Shown here one piece after another: positions 26,832-35,711 of a DNA stretch of 64,000 nt. This DNA comes from Paraglaciecola sp. Lineage in GTDB: Bacteria; Pseudomonadota; Gammaproteobacteria; Enterobacterales; Alteromonadaceae. The first letter of the stretch is position 1. Each line of letters opens with the position of its first letter. The notes under the pieces are model-generated. The model did not search any database and had not been told where the DNA came from. It worked only from the letters and a program-made list of their open reading frames with translations. The translations under genes and the position numbers were made by a program. The stretch covers positions 1 through 64,000 of the forward strand of contig JAACSL010000018.1 of assembly GCA_009993955.1 (NCBI GenBank), in the 5' to 3' direction.

Positions 26832-28661
26832 ATGAAACTAAACTGTGTTATCCCGTTTGTTGTGTCAGTGCTGTGTGTGGCCTGCTCAAGTGAATCAGAG
26901 CAATCCATTGCCAACAAACAACTGAGCGCTGTTGTCGATTCTGCAACGGTGACATTTATGCAGCAACAACCCACTTTGTCTTCTGTGCTTGCCCTCGATC
27001 CTAAACTAGTTGGTGGCCAATACAACGACAGACTGCCCAGCTACAGCATTGCCAGCATGCAGAATTTGCAAGCAGAAATGCGTTATAGCGCTGCAGAACT
27101 GCGCAAGGTTGATAGCACGGTATTGGATCACGAGAATCAACTTCACCAAAAAATCGTGGGTGAAATTCTGGATTATTATGCTGGCGATAGCGATTTCAGC
27201 GGTGGCTACATTGATACCTGGGCAGGGCATCTGCCTTATATCATTAATCAAATATCGGGCCCCCTCATCGATATACCCAAAATCATGCAAGAGCAGCAGT
27301 CAGTGACAAACTTAGCTGAAGCCCGTGAGTACTTGGCTCGTTTGTCCAACTTTGACGGTTTAGTGGTAGATGTGCTGAATAAATATGAAGATGATCAGCG
27401 TTTAGGCATTATCTTACCGAAAAAACTACATCCTAAAACCTTGGCGTTTTTTGATAGCTTTTTAGCTGCAACACCAAGCGAACATCCACTGGTTGCCAAT
27501 TTTAAACGCAAGTTACAAACCACAGATATCGATGCACAAACACAACAAGAACTTAGCGAAAAAGCCGCAGAGTTAGTCAAGAATGTTGTTTATCCTGCCT
27601 ACGAGCGCGCCCGTGGGGCAGTCGCTGCCAGTGAAGAAGTAGCACGCAACGAAGATGGCATTTGGTCTCAACCCGAAGGTGAAGCCTTCTATCTACATGA
27701 AATTCAATATTTGGGTGATTCAAGTCTTAGCGCAGACGCCATCCACGACTTAGGTTTAAGCGAAGTGAAGCGCATAACACAAGAAATGGACAATATTTTA
27801 AGTGCTAATGGTTACACCGAAGGCACGGTGGGTGAACGCATGTTGGCCTTGGCAAAAGAACCACAGTTTTTGTATGAAGACAGTGATCAAGGCCGTCAAA
27901 CCTTATTAGACGATTTGAATGTTCAAGTGCAAACCGTGATGGCCAAGGCCCCCACCTTTTTTAAGACCTTACCCAGTCAAGATGTGGCGGTAAAACGTAT
28001 TCCTGTTGAATCACAAGCCGGCGAAGCCGGAGGCTTTTACACACAACCTTCCTTAGATGGCAGTCGCGGTGGGATCTACTGGATTAACCTCAGAGACATG
28101 AGCGCGGTGCCAAAGTTTTCTTTAAAAACATTAACTTATCACGAAGCAGTGCCCGGTCATCATTTTCAAATTGCCCTAAATATGGCACAACAAAACATTG
28201 GTTTATTGCGTCAAAACGCACCGTTTAATGCTTATGTGGAAGGTTGGGCTCTCTATGCAGAATTAGTGGCAAAAGAAATGGGCATGTACGAAAACGACCC
28301 CTTTGGTGATCTGGGCCGCTTGCAAGCTGAACTATACCGCGCTGTTCGTTTGGTTGTTGATACCGGTTTACATCGCAAAAAATGGAGCCGTGAACAAGCC
28401 ATTGACTACTTCCATAACACCACGGGTACATCGATGACCGATGTTGTCGCCGAGGTAGAACGTTATATGGCATGGCCGGGCCAAGCACTGGGTTATAAAC
28501 TGGGCATGCTGCAGTTTGTCGAACTGCGTGATATGGCTAAAAACGCTTTGGGTGATAAATTTGATATTTTGGCGTTCCACGATGTCATTCTGTTGCCAGG
28601 TGCGCGACCAATGTCAGTAGTTAAACAGGACGTACAAGCTTGGGTGGCCTCACAAAAATGA
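26832..28661 (+). CDS. DUF885 family lipoprotein, predicted metallopeptidase-like
   Basis: A 609-residue exported protein. The N-terminus MKLNCVIPFVVSVLCVACSS is a lipoprotein signal with the lipid-modified cysteine at position 18 (lipobox CVAC, unusual in having cysteine at -3). The DUF885 hallmark TYHEAVPGHHFQIAL (about residues 436-450) gives the HExxxGHH zinc-like motif, followed by EGWALYAELVAKEMG and the C-terminal LPGARPMSVVKQDV. Relatives are uncharacterised predicted zinc peptidases with an M32-like fold. RBS GAG at -9 from ATG 26832. Monocistronic or with the tiny gene at 28684. It lies next to ubiF with no functional link seen. Confidence 0.88.
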   Translation: MKLNCVIPFVVSVLCVACSSESEQSIANKQLSAVVDSATVTFMQQQPTLSSVLALDPKLVGGQYNDRLPSYSIASMQNLQAEMRYSAAELRKVDSTVLDHENQLHQKIVGEILDYYAGDSDFSGGYIDTWAGHLPYIINQISGPLIDIPKIMQEQQSVTNLAEAREYLARLSNFDGLVVDVLNKYEDDQRLGIILPKKLHPKTLAFFDSFLAATPSEHPLVANFKRKLQTTDIDAQTQQELSEKAAELVKNVVYPAYERARGAVAASEEVARNEDGIWSQPEGEAFYLHEIQYLGDSSLSADAIHDLGLSEVKRITQEMDNILSANGYTEGTVGERMLALAKEPQFLYEDSDQGRQTLLDDLNVQVQTVMAKAPTFFKTLPSQDVAVKRIPVESQAGEAGGFYTQPSLDGSRGGIYWINLRDMSAVPKFSLKTLTYHEAVPGHHFQIALNMAQQNIGLLRQNAPFNAYVEGWALYAELVAKEMGMYENDPFGDLGRLQAELYRAVRLVVDTGLHRKKWSREQAIDYFHNTTGTSMTDVVAEVERYMAWPGQALGYKLGMLQFVELRDMAKNALGDKFDILAFHDVILLPGARPMSVVKQDVQAWVASQK

Positions 28662-28683
28662 TGATGCGCTGCTTTTTTCAGCC

Positions 28684-28860
28684 ATGACAGTTGTCATAAT
28701 CTTAGGCGTTCTATTGGTGGCACTGATGATCATCGTGCCACTGCTTGAACGCTCTAGCTTCAGAATGTCAGAGCAGCAGATGGCAGGGGTAGGCCGTTGG
28801 ATCCTACCGCTATGTATTTTGCTGGCCACCATTCAATTGATTCGATATATCGTGAACTAA
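28684..28860 (+). CDS. Small membrane protein (58 aa), unknown
   Basis: A 58-codon open frame that starts with MTVVIILGVLLVALMIIVP and has a second hydrophobic helix near its end (WILPLCILLATIQLI). Two membrane helices separated by a polar stretch make it a plausible small inner-membrane protein. It starts 22 bases after the DUF885 stop and no clear ribosome-binding site is seen, so translation may depend on coupling. I recognise no family. The alternative is a chance open frame. Confidence 0.5.
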   Translation: MTVVIILGVLLVALMIIVPLLERSSFRMSEQQMAGVGRWILPLCILLATIQLIRYIVN

Positions 28861-28958
28861 GCCTACTTAACAGTCGAACAAGACAGGCGACCTTCGGTAA
28901 AGCTGATATAGCTTGAGTGTTGGTTTAGTCGAAATACACACTTACACAGGGTAAATAT

Positions 28959-29981
28959 ATGGCCGTTCATTGGTATCCAGGGCACATGCACAAAGCGCAA
29001 AATGAGATTAAACAAGCCTTACCTCAGGTAGACTTGTTGATTGAAGTGTTGGACGCACGGATCCCATATTCAAGCGAAAACCCGGCCATCGCAAAACTGC
29101 GTGGGAATAAACCCTGTATCAAAATCATGAGTAAGACGGACTTAGCAGACCCGCTACTGACCGCGCAATGGCAAACACACTTTGAACAAGAGCGGGGGGT
29201 TAAAACCTTTGCTTCGAGCACCCAAGATCCTGCCAGTATCAAACAATTATTAACGCTGATACGCCAGATGCTGCCAGAAAAAGACGCCAGCGTGAAAGCA
29301 ATTCATACCATGATCGTGGGGATACCTAACGTCGGCAAGTCAACGCTGATCAATATACTGGCCGATAAAGTCATCGCCAAAACAGGCAATGAAGCGGCGG
29401 TGACCAAAAGTCAGCAACGAATTAGCCTTGGCAATGGTATTACTTTGTTCGACACCCCGGGTATTTTATGGCCAAAACTTGAAAACCCAAACAGTGGTTA
29501 TCGCCTAGCCGCCTGTGGTTCTATCAAAGACACGGCGATGGAGTACGATGACGTGGGTTTTTTCACCGCGGATTATTTGATCAAGGCCTACCCTGAATTG
29601 CTAAAGGCTCGCTTCGATTTACCCGCTATTCCTGCCACTGAAATTGAGTTTTTGGAGTTAGCCGCTGCGCGACGTGGTGCATTGATGGCGGGTGGCAGGG
29701 TCAATTTGCATAAAATTTGCGAAGTACTGATCAACGAATTTCGCTCCGGTAAACTGGGACGAGTTAGTCTTGAAACCCCCGACATGGTGGCTGCAGAAGA
29801 GGTATTGATGGCGGCAGTGGAGGCTAAAAAACTGGCTGACAAAGCCCAGCGCAAAGAAAAGTTCAAAACCGGCTCATTAACCCCTGACAAACAAGATCGT
29901 AAGGCAAAACGCGAGCAAGATCGCCGTGAAATATCGGCAAAGATGAAAGCCGATAATGCCAAACGCAAGGGCCGGGCTTAG
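28959..29981 (+). CDS. ylqF: RbgA/YlqF-type ribosome biogenesis GTPase
   Basis: A circularly permuted GTPase that helps assemble the large ribosomal subunit. The order of G motifs shows the permutation: G4 comes first (MSKTDLAD, about residues 57-64), then G1 (VGIPNVGKST, near residue 121) and G3 (DTPGILWPK, about residue 165). The N-terminus VHWYPGHMHKAQNEIKQ is characteristic. 340 residues, longer than B. subtilis RbgA because of a lysine/arginine-rich tail (about residues 285-340), which likely contacts RNA. Monocistronic. Confidence 0.92.
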   Translation: MAVHWYPGHMHKAQNEIKQALPQVDLLIEVLDARIPYSSENPAIAKLRGNKPCIKIMSKTDLADPLLTAQWQTHFEQERGVKTFASSTQDPASIKQLLTLIRQMLPEKDASVKAIHTMIVGIPNVGKSTLINILADKVIAKTGNEAAVTKSQQRISLGNGITLFDTPGILWPKLENPNSGYRLAACGSIKDTAMEYDDVGFFTADYLIKAYPELLKARFDLPAIPATEIEFLELAAARRGALMAGGRVNLHKICEVLINEFRSGKLGRVSLETPDMVAAEEVLMAAVEAKKLADKAQRKEKFKTGSLTPDKQDRKAKREQDRREISAKMKADNAKRKGRA

Positions 29982-30384
29982 GCGCACTCTGGTCCAGTCA
30001 AGCGGGCGCATAGCGGTTTTTAAACAGCTTCGTTGCACCACGATTTTTGTATCTGTCAATGCTTGGTTTACCTGTGGGTTTTGGCAATGCTGCAAAGCTT
30101 CTAAACATGAAAATGGCAATTTACCAATGTACTAAAGTGTATTAAAGTGCCGATTGAGTAAATTTATACGCAGTTTCGGTGTTTAAAGGTTAGTTGATCG
30201 GCATGGAAAAAATGTGACACTGCAGACTCAAAATCTTTGCGACTTGTCGCTAAGGTGAATTTGCGAGTGAAGCTAATTTGACGCGACAAGATTTCAGTAA
30301 ATATCATCAAGACTAATGATATTTGCATGGTGAAATGAAATATTAAGTAATAAACGAAAAACACCTCTCCCAACAAAATATGGA
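29982..30384. other. 403-base gap with hairpins before the GGDEF gene
   Basis: No gene is supported here. Two inverted repeats stand out: CTTGTCGC at 30243-30250 with GCGACAAG at 30283-30290, and AAATATCAT at 30299-30307 with ATGATATTT at 30316-30324 around an 8-base loop. Both lie within 145 bases of the cyclase start codon and could be transcribed as its leader. I found no known riboswitch, and the usual cyclic-di-GMP aptamer signature is absent. Confidence 0.4.
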
Positions 30385-31719
30385 ATGGCTGACATGAGTG
30401 ACCAAGCATCATCTGCAGTGTTACCTCTTACGCTTGAAGGCTTGCAAGCCGAAAGTATTGAGCTGTACTTAAGAGTCATCTTTAATAACCTAGGTGATCC
30501 CATTTTTGTTAAGAATGACGAATGCAAGTTACTCTTGGTCAATGATGCTTTCTGCGAAATGTTTGGGCTACCAAGATCAGAGATTATTGGTAAAACCCTC
30601 GCTGAAAAAGTTTCGCCCAGCGAGCAAGATCACTTTCTCGCCGTCGATAGACGTGTTTTGCAAGAAGGCATAGAAATTTTATGTGAAGAAACACTGACCA
30701 CTCAAAGCCAAGAGACAAGAACCATCCTTACTCGGAAAAACCGCTTTATTGACGGTGCGGGCCATTATTTTATTGTTGGCATTATCCACGATATTAGTCA
30801 GCGGAAACTCACTGAAGAAAAATTAGAACGACTAGCCAGTGTTGTGACACACGCCCATGAAGGCATAATGATCATGGATGCTTCATCAAACATTATTGAG
30901 GTGAATGAAAGTTTTAGCCGAATTACCGGTTATTCAGCTCAAGAAGTACTTGGCCAGCATCCTAAGATGCTGCAAGCAAAACGTGTAACTCAAGCATCCT
31001 ATGAGGCCATGTGGCGCACTGTGCAAGTTGAAGGGTATTGGCGAGGTGAGGTTTGGAAGCGTCGCAAAAATGGTGAAATTTACCCAGAAATGCTGACCCT
31101 CAGTGCGGTAAAAAACGCAGAAGGTCAAATTAAACATTATGTTTCTCTATTCACCGATATAACTGCACAAAAGGCTCATCAAGATGAGTTGGAACATATT
31201 GCGCATTTTGACGCACTCACCGATTTGCCCAATCGATTGTTACTGGAAGACCGCCTCGCGCAAGCGGTGGTGCAATGTCAGCGGCGACAGCGCTCCTTAG
31301 CCGTAATTTTCATGGACTTAGATGGATTTAAAGCTGTGAATGATAGTCACGGGCACAATTTCGGTGACGAGCTACTCGTTAAAGTTTCTCGGCGTATGAA
31401 AGAGGCTTTACGAGAAAGTGATACATTGGCGAGAATGGGCGGCGATGAATTTGTCGCGTTGATGGTAGATATCGATACGGTGCAAGACTGCGAGATCATT
31501 TTGCAAAGGCTACTGCGTGCTGCTTCAGAGCCCGTGCACGTAAATCACTTAAGCTTGCAGGTATCTGTTAGTATCGGTGTAACCCTTTACCCTGACGACA
31601 GCATTGACGCTGATCAGTTGATACGCCGAGCTGACCAAGCCATGTATGTGGCGAAACAATCTGGCAAAAACCGCTTCCATATCTTTGAAGCAAAAAACAG
31701 CAAATTGGCTCGGCAGTAA
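30385..31719 (+). CDS. PAS-PAS-GGDEF diguanylate cyclase
   Basis: A 444-residue cytoplasmic signalling protein predicted to make cyclic-di-GMP from two GTP. Two PAS domains (about residues 25-140 and 148-265, the second with the ITGYSAQEVLGQHPKML block) precede a GGDEF domain (about residues 275-440). The catalytic motif is intact (RMGGDEFVAL) and the inhibitory RxxD site is present five residues before it (RESD). The first half of each PAS motif is typical of redox or ligand sensing, but no cofactor is obvious. The start is ATG 30385 or ATG 30394. It is isolated, ending in a hairpin terminator shared with the AGCS gene. Confidence 0.9.
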   Translation: MADMSDQASSAVLPLTLEGLQAESIELYLRVIFNNLGDPIFVKNDECKLLLVNDAFCEMFGLPRSEIIGKTLAEKVSPSEQDHFLAVDRRVLQEGIEILCEETLTTQSQETRTILTRKNRFIDGAGHYFIVGIIHDISQRKLTEEKLERLASVVTHAHEGIMIMDASSNIIEVNESFSRITGYSAQEVLGQHPKMLQAKRVTQASYEAMWRTVQVEGYWRGEVWKRRKNGEIYPEMLTLSAVKNAEGQIKHYVSLFTDITAQKAHQDELEHIAHFDALTDLPNRLLLEDRLAQAVVQCQRRQRSLAVIFMDLDGFKAVNDSHGHNFGDELLVKVSRRMKEALRESDTLARMGGDEFVALMVDIDTVQDCEIILQRLLRAASEPVHVNHLSLQVSVSIGVTLYPDDSIDADQLIRRADQAMYVAKQSGKNRFHIFEAKNSKLARQ

Positions 31720-31733
31720 CAAATAAACATAAA

Positions 31734-31757
31734 AAAAGACGCAGCAACGCGTCTTTT
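31734..31757. terminator. Bidirectional terminator
   Basis: Stem AAAAGACGC (31734-31742) with GCGTCTTTT (31749-31757) around a 6-base loop, preceded and followed by A-runs and T-runs. It lies 15 bases after the cyclase stop codon and 27 bases before the AGCS stop codon on the other strand, so it can stop transcripts from both sides. Confidence 0.8.
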
Positions 31758-31783
31758 AAAAAACGGTCTGTAATCCGTTTAGT

Positions 31784-33202
31784 TTAGTCCCAAATTCCGT
31801 CTTCACTTTTCCCTTGAATTTGGCAATCGCCTGCCTTGTATTCAATCGTTTGCCCAGATTTTCGCTTGTTAAAATAGTCTTGGCTAATAGAGACAATGGT
31901 GGGAGTCATCCACACCAGTGCCACAATGTTGATCACCGTCATTAATCCCAAAGCCATATCGGCGGCGGCCCACACTTCTGGCAAATTTGCTCTTGAACCC
32001 CAAAAAATCATAGCCAAATAACCAATGGTATACACCGCTTTGCCCACTTTATTGTCAAGTTTAAACATGTGCAGATTACTCTCGCCATAGGCGTAATTAG
32101 CCACCACAGAGGTAAAAGCAAATAGGGTAATCGCCGCTGCGACAAAATCAGCGCCTCCGGCGCCTAAATGGGAGGTCATGGCACTTTGTGTCAATCTAAT
32201 GCCTTCCATGCCCTCGTTGCTCGAGCCCCCCGCTAGGAGGATAACGATGGCGCTACATGTACATAACACCATCGTGTCGATAAACACGCCTAACATCTGT
32301 ACGTAGCCTTGAGAGACAGGGTGATTAGGATTGGGTGTGGCACTAGCTGCCGCATGGGGCACACTGCCTGATCCTGCCTCATTTGAATACAGTCCACGTT
32401 GTACGCCATTTTTAAAGGCTGCACCCATGGCCCCTGCACCCGCTTCTTGCAGACCAAAGGCAGAGTAGACAATGTTGAGTAACATGTCAGGAACCAAATC
32501 TATGTTCATGATTGTGATCACCACAGTGACAGCAACATAGGTAATGGCCATAAATGGCACAACCCATTCCGCAAAGCGAGCGATAGCACGAAGACCACCC
32601 ACCACAATCAGCCCTGCAACAAAAATAATCGCCAGACCAGAGTAATTTGTGGGAATGTTGTAGGCATTATTCAGTGCATCAGTAATGGTATTGGCTTGTA
32701 CGGCACTGAAAATAAAACCGTAACCTAAAAATAAACACAATGAGAAGGTGACAGCAAGCCAACGCTTGTTTAAGCCCTGTTGTATGTAGTAGGCAGGGCC
32801 TCCGCGAAATTCACCGTTGGTGTCTTTTACTTTGTATAATTGCCCCAGCACGCTTTCAGCAAATCCAGTTGCCATGCCCAAAATGGCAATGACCCACATC
32901 CAGAAAATCGCACCAGGCCCACCGAGGGAGATTGCAACCGCCACCCCAGCTAAATTTCCCGTACCTACTCGGGCGGATAAACTGGTGCACAGCGCACCAA
33001 ATGAACTGATGCCTGATTTATCGCTTTTGGTGCTGCCTTTCATGATGGTAAACATGTGAGCAAAATGACGTAACTGCACAAAACCCAGGCGAAAGCTGAA
33101 CCACAAACCGGCAGCAATCAACATGTAGATCAGTACTTGGCCATTGCCCCACAACACATTATTAATAGCCGCGACGATTTCGTTTATCACATTGCTGTCC
33201 AC
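31784..33202 (-). CDS. AGCS family sodium:alanine/glycine symporter
   Basis: A 472-residue inner-membrane symporter of the alanine or glycine:cation symporter family, with about ten predicted membrane helices. Signature blocks: SLSARVGTGNLAGVAVAISLGGPGAIFWMW near residue 70, GGPAYYIQQGLNKRW, and GVQRGLYSNEAGSGSVPHAAA near residue 270, which holds the substrate-binding asparagine and glutamate region. The final 30 residues are a polar tail (QIQGKSEDGIWD). Sodium-driven uptake of alanine or glycine is the known family role; the specific substrate cannot be fixed. Transcribed alone. Confidence 0.9.
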   Translation of the reverse strand: MDSNVINEIVAAINNVLWGNGQVLIYMLIAAGLWFSFRLGFVQLRHFAHMFTIMKGSTKSDKSGISSFGALCTSLSARVGTGNLAGVAVAISLGGPGAIFWMWVIAILGMATGFAESVLGQLYKVKDTNGEFRGGPAYYIQQGLNKRWLAVTFSLCLFLGYGFIFSAVQANTITDALNNAYNIPTNYSGLAIIFVAGLIVVGGLRAIARFAEWVVPFMAITYVAVTVVITIMNIDLVPDMLLNIVYSAFGLQEAGAGAMGAAFKNGVQRGLYSNEAGSGSVPHAAASATPNPNHPVSQGYVQMLGVFIDTMVLCTCSAIVILLAGGSSNEGMEGIRLTQSAMTSHLGAGGADFVAAAITLFAFTSVVANYAYGESNLHMFKLDNKVGKAVYTIGYLAMIFWGSRANLPEVWAAADMALGLMTVINIVALVWMTPTIVSISQDYFNKRKSGQTIEYKAGDCQIQGKSEDGIWD

Positions 33203-33306
33203 AAGTCGTTGAAATGTAGATGGAAGTCTGCCGATTAAGGACGACTATGTCTAGGGGTAGGGGAGAGGATAGCCAATAAAAATCATGATGAGTGGCCATA
33301 TACGCA

Positions 33307-33336
33307 AAACGCCTGACTGTCACCAGTCAGGCGTTT
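33307..33336 (-). terminator. Terminator of the tRNA operon
   Basis: A 13-bp perfect stem, AAACGCCTGACTG (33307-33319) with CAGTCAGGCGTTT (33324-33336), 4-base loop TCAC. On the minus strand it follows the last tRNA-Gln (ends at 33383) by 46 bases, and the T-run after the stem (GTTTT) is short. It probably ends the Met-Leu-Gln-Gln transcript and separates it from the AGCS gene. Confidence 0.75.
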
Positions 33337-33382
33337 ATGGTTTTTTTGCATCCAATGGCTTAAAGCACTGAATGACTAAATA

Positions 33383-33457
33383 TGGCAGGGGTAGATGGAC
33401 TTGAACCACCGAATGGCGGGATCAAAACCCGCTGCCTTACCACTTGGCTATACCCCT
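33383..33457 (-). tRNA. tRNA-Gln (TTG)
   Basis: 75 bases with encoded CCA. The anticodon loop TTTTGAT lies between GCGGG and CCCGC stems, giving anticodon TTG. The acceptor stem AGGGGTA pairs with TACCCCT, so the first pair is A1-U72 rather than the usual U1-A72 of glutamine tRNAs. The gene is identical to the one at 33498, 40 bases away. Confidence 0.97.
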
Positions 33458-33497
33458 AAGGATATAAATGATGCCATGATCACTTATATATAAAAAT

Positions 33498-33572
33498 TGG
33501 CAGGGGTAGATGGACTTGAACCACCGAATGGCGGGATCAAAACCCGCTGCCTTACCACTTGGCTATACCCCT
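33498..33572 (-). tRNA. tRNA-Gln (TTG), tandem copy
   Basis: 75 bases, identical to the copy at 33383-33457, including the A1-U72 acceptor pair and CCA end. Anticodon TTG in the TTTTGAT loop. It lies 6 bases downstream of the tRNA-Leu gene within the same minus-strand operon. Confidence 0.97.
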
Positions 33573-33578
33573 ACATTT

Positions 33579-33663
33579 TGGTGCGGAAGGAGAGACTCGA
33601 ACTCTCACGCCGTGAAGCACTGGAACCTAAATCCAGCGTGTCTACCAATTTCACCACTTCCGC
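33579..33663 (-). tRNA. tRNA-Leu (TAG)
   Basis: 85 bases with encoded CCA and a long variable arm, as expected for leucine. The anticodon loop TTTAGGT between CTGGA and TCCAG gives anticodon TAG (reads CUA). Acceptor GCGGAAG pairs with CTTCCGC. Second gene of the operon, after tRNA-Met. Confidence 0.97.
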
Positions 33664-33706
33664 AAAAACATGTATAAAACCGCTGTTTTATAACCCAACA
33701 CAAGGT

Positions 33707-33783
33707 TGGTGGCTACGGCGGGACTCGAACCTGCGACCCCATCATTATGAGTGATGTGCTCTAACCAGCTGAGCTACGTAGCC
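33707..33783 (-). tRNA. tRNA-Met (CAT), elongator
   Basis: 77 bases with encoded CCA. The anticodon loop CTCATAA gives anticodon CAT, the acceptor stem GGCTACG pairs with CGTAGCC, and there is no mismatched first pair, so it is the elongator type. It is the first gene of the tRNA operon, 26 bases after the predicted transcription start. Confidence 0.96.
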
Positions 33784-33815
33784 ATATTTGCCACTCCGTC
33801 TCCGAAGTGGCGCGT

Positions 33816-33844
33816 ATTATGCTCATCAGACTTTGGGTCGTCAA
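33816..33844 (-). promoter_or_regulatory. Promoter of the tRNA operon
   Basis: On the minus strand, TTGACG (33839-33844) and CATAAT (33816-33821) are separated by exactly 17 bases, each one mismatch from the sigma-70 consensus. The region after the -10 is GC-rich (ACGCGCC), the discriminator type found at stringently controlled stable-RNA promoters. Confidence 0.8.
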
Positions 33845-33958
33845 CCGTTTTTTCCGTCAATTTTACTGATTGCTTAGATACTAACCAATGTTACGGTTTT
33901 TTCGCCACAATTCCCAATTTCATTGCCTTGTATCGCTAGAATTTGCGCAATTTTTTGC

Positions 33959-35050
33959 TTAAACATTGAACCTAAAGTGCATGACATCACCATCTTTTAC
34001 GATGTATTCCTTGCCTTCTAAGCGCCATTTACCGGCGTCTTTTGCACCCTGTTCACCATTAAACTGAATAAAATTATCGTAGCTGATCACTTCTGCACGA
34101 ATAAACCCTTTTTCGAAGTCTGTATGGATAACACCTGCGGTTTGTGGCGCAGTGGAGCCGGCTGGAAAAGTCCAAGCCCGCACCTCTTTTACACCAGCGG
34201 TAAAATAGGTGTTTAGCGCAAGCAAGTCATAGCCACAACGAATAACCCGGTTTAAGCCAGGTTCATCCAAGCCCATGTCAGCCATAAATTCGGCTTTTTC
34301 GGCCTCATCTAATCCGCCAATTTCAGATTCCATTTCTGCGCATACCGCGACAACGGTGGCATTTTCTTTTGCGGCAATGTCGCGTACCTGATCTAGATAG
34401 GGGTTGTTTTCAAAACCATCATCGTTGACGTTAGCAATGTACATCGTGGGTTTGAGGGTCAAGAAGTTCATGTAGCTGATGGCTTTAAGTTCTTCTTTTT
34501 CCAGCGGTACCGCGCGTAACAATACGCCTTCATCTAAAAACGGTTTGATCTTCTCCAATACGCCGAGTTCAAATTTCGCGTCTTGATCACCACTTTTAGC
34601 CCGCTTTGCCACACGAAATAACGCCTTTTCAGCGGTTTCTAAATCGGCCAAAGCCAATTCGGTGTTGATCACGTCAATATCACTTTGCGGGTTTACTTTC
34701 CCGGCAACATGCACAATGTTGTCGTTGTCAAAACAGCGCACTACGTGGCCAATGGCATCCGTCTCACGGATGTTAGCTAAAAATTTGTTCCCTAAGCCTT
34801 CACCTTTTGAGGCACCTGCCACTAAACCAGCGATATCGACAAACTCCATGGTTGTAGGAATGACCCGTTGAGGTTTGACAATCGCCGCTAGTTTATCCAG
34901 ACGCAGGTCTGGAACTGGCACCACACCAGTATTTGGCTCAATAGTACAAAATGGAAAATTGGCAGCTTCAATGCCAGCCTTGGTTAGGGCGTTGAATAAG
35001 GTGGACTTACCCACGTTTGGCAAACCCACTATGCCGCATTTAAATCCCAT
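33959..35050 (-). CDS. ychF: Redox-regulated ATPase YchF
   Basis: Universally conserved OBG-family P-loop NTPase, 363 residues, that binds ribosomes and prefers ATP. The N-terminus [20 protein letters not shown] gives the P-loop, [12 protein letters not shown] is switch [21 protein letters not shown] is switch II, and a TGS domain forms the C-terminus ([29 protein letters not shown]). Third in the minus-strand string rplY-pth-ychF, 71 bases after pth. Gene order is the standard gammaproteobacterial one. Confidence 0.96.
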   Translation of the reverse strand: MGFKCGIVGLPNVGKSTLFNALTKAGIEAANFPFCTIEPNTGVVPVPDLRLDKLAAIVKPQRVIPTTMEFVDIAGLVAGASKGEGLGNKFLANIRETDAIGHVVRCFDNDNIVHVAGKVNPQSDIDVINTELALADLETAEKALFRVAKRAKSGDQDAKFELGVLEKIKPFLDEGVLLRAVPLEKEELKAISYMNFLTLKPTMYIANVNDDGFENNPYLDQVRDIAAKENATVVAVCAEMESEIGGLDEAEKAEFMADMGLDEPGLNRVIRCGYDLLALNTYFTAGVKEVRAWTFPAGSTAPQTAGVIHTDFEKGFIRAEVISYDNFIQFNGEQGAKDAGKWRLEGKEYIVKDGDVMHFRFNV

Positions 35051-35121
35051 CAGCTTATCCTCTACAATCTATAAATGAGCGCACAGTAAACCACTGGCCC
35101 ACTGCACATGAAAATATTGCC

Positions 35122-35706
35122 TTATTCGGCGCTAAAACTATGTAGGCGATTCATCGCCTTAATTAAGTCGTCTTTGACTAATAACTCGGTACAGCGCAAC
35201 GCTTCGTCAATGGCCGCATCCATTTTTTGCTGTTCTGGCTGCGGTGCTTTACCCAATACATGGGCAGTGACTTTATTTTTATCACCAGGATGGCCAATAC
35301 CAATACGCAAACGTAAAAAATCTTTTTGGTTAGCCAGTTTGCTCACAATGTCGCGAATACCATTCTGACTGGAACTTCCCCCCAGCTTAAAACGCGCAAC
35401 ACCCGGGCTTAAGTCGAGTTCGTCGAAGGCAACTAACAGTGACGATAGGGGAATGCGATAAAAATTGAGCATAGCAGCCACGGCCTGACCACTCTTATTC
35501 ATATAAGTGGTGGGGATCAGTAACTTGATTTCTTGATTCGCGACGGTTATGCGGCCGGTGTAGCCAAAGAATTTGTTTTCGAGTTTGAGTGTGCAGTGAT
35601 AGGTTTTTGCCAAAGATTCGACAAACCAAGCACCGGCATTGTGGCGTGTATGCTGATATTCGGGGCCCGGATTACCCAGGCCCACGATTAACTGAATATC
35701 AGTCAA
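35122..35706 (-). CDS. pth: Peptidyl-tRNA hydrolase
   Basis: Hydrolyses peptidyl-tRNA released by stalled ribosomes. 194 residues, the normal length. The N-terminus [22 protein letters not shown] contains the catalytic histidine (H21) and substrate asparagine, and the [13 protein letters not shown] and [24 protein letters not shown] blocks are diagnostic. Starts 5 bases after the rplY stop codon and is followed by ychF, all minus strand. Confidence 0.97.
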   Translation of the reverse strand: MTDIQLIVGLGNPGPEYQHTRHNAGAWFVESLAKTYHCTLKLENKFFGYTGRITVANQEIKLLIPTTYMNKSGQAVAAMLNFYRIPLSSLLVAFDELDLSPGVARFKLGGSSSQNGIRDIVSKLANQKDFLRLRIGIGHPGDKNKVTAHVLGKAPQPEQQKMDAAIDEALRCTELLVKDDLIKAMNRLHSFSAE

Positions 35707-35711
35707 GAAGA

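Noticed and set aside
29982-30384. A cyclic-di-GMP riboswitch before the GGDEF gene
   Set aside because: The expected GGCAAACCAU-type and GGUAGGUAGCGGGGUUACC-type blocks are absent; only plain hairpins are seen.
33383-33572. Repeated 75-base sequence that could be taken for a CRISPR-like or mobile repeat
   Set aside because: The two copies are tRNA-Gln genes, which fold properly and carry CCA. No other regularly spaced direct repeats with unique spacers were found in the window.
33497-33754. Open reading frame on the plus strand across tRNA-Gln and tRNA-Leu (peptide starting [13 protein letters not shown])
   Set aside because: It is antisense to real tRNA genes; this frame over tRNA-Gln is a well-known false protein. 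The same applies to the frame at 37391-37696, whose C-terminal part is the antisense of tRNA-Gln.
33751-33939. Plus-strand frame of 62 codons over tRNA-Met and its promoter
   Set aside because: It overlaps the tRNA and its -35/-10 elements, has no ribosome-binding site, and shows no family similarity.
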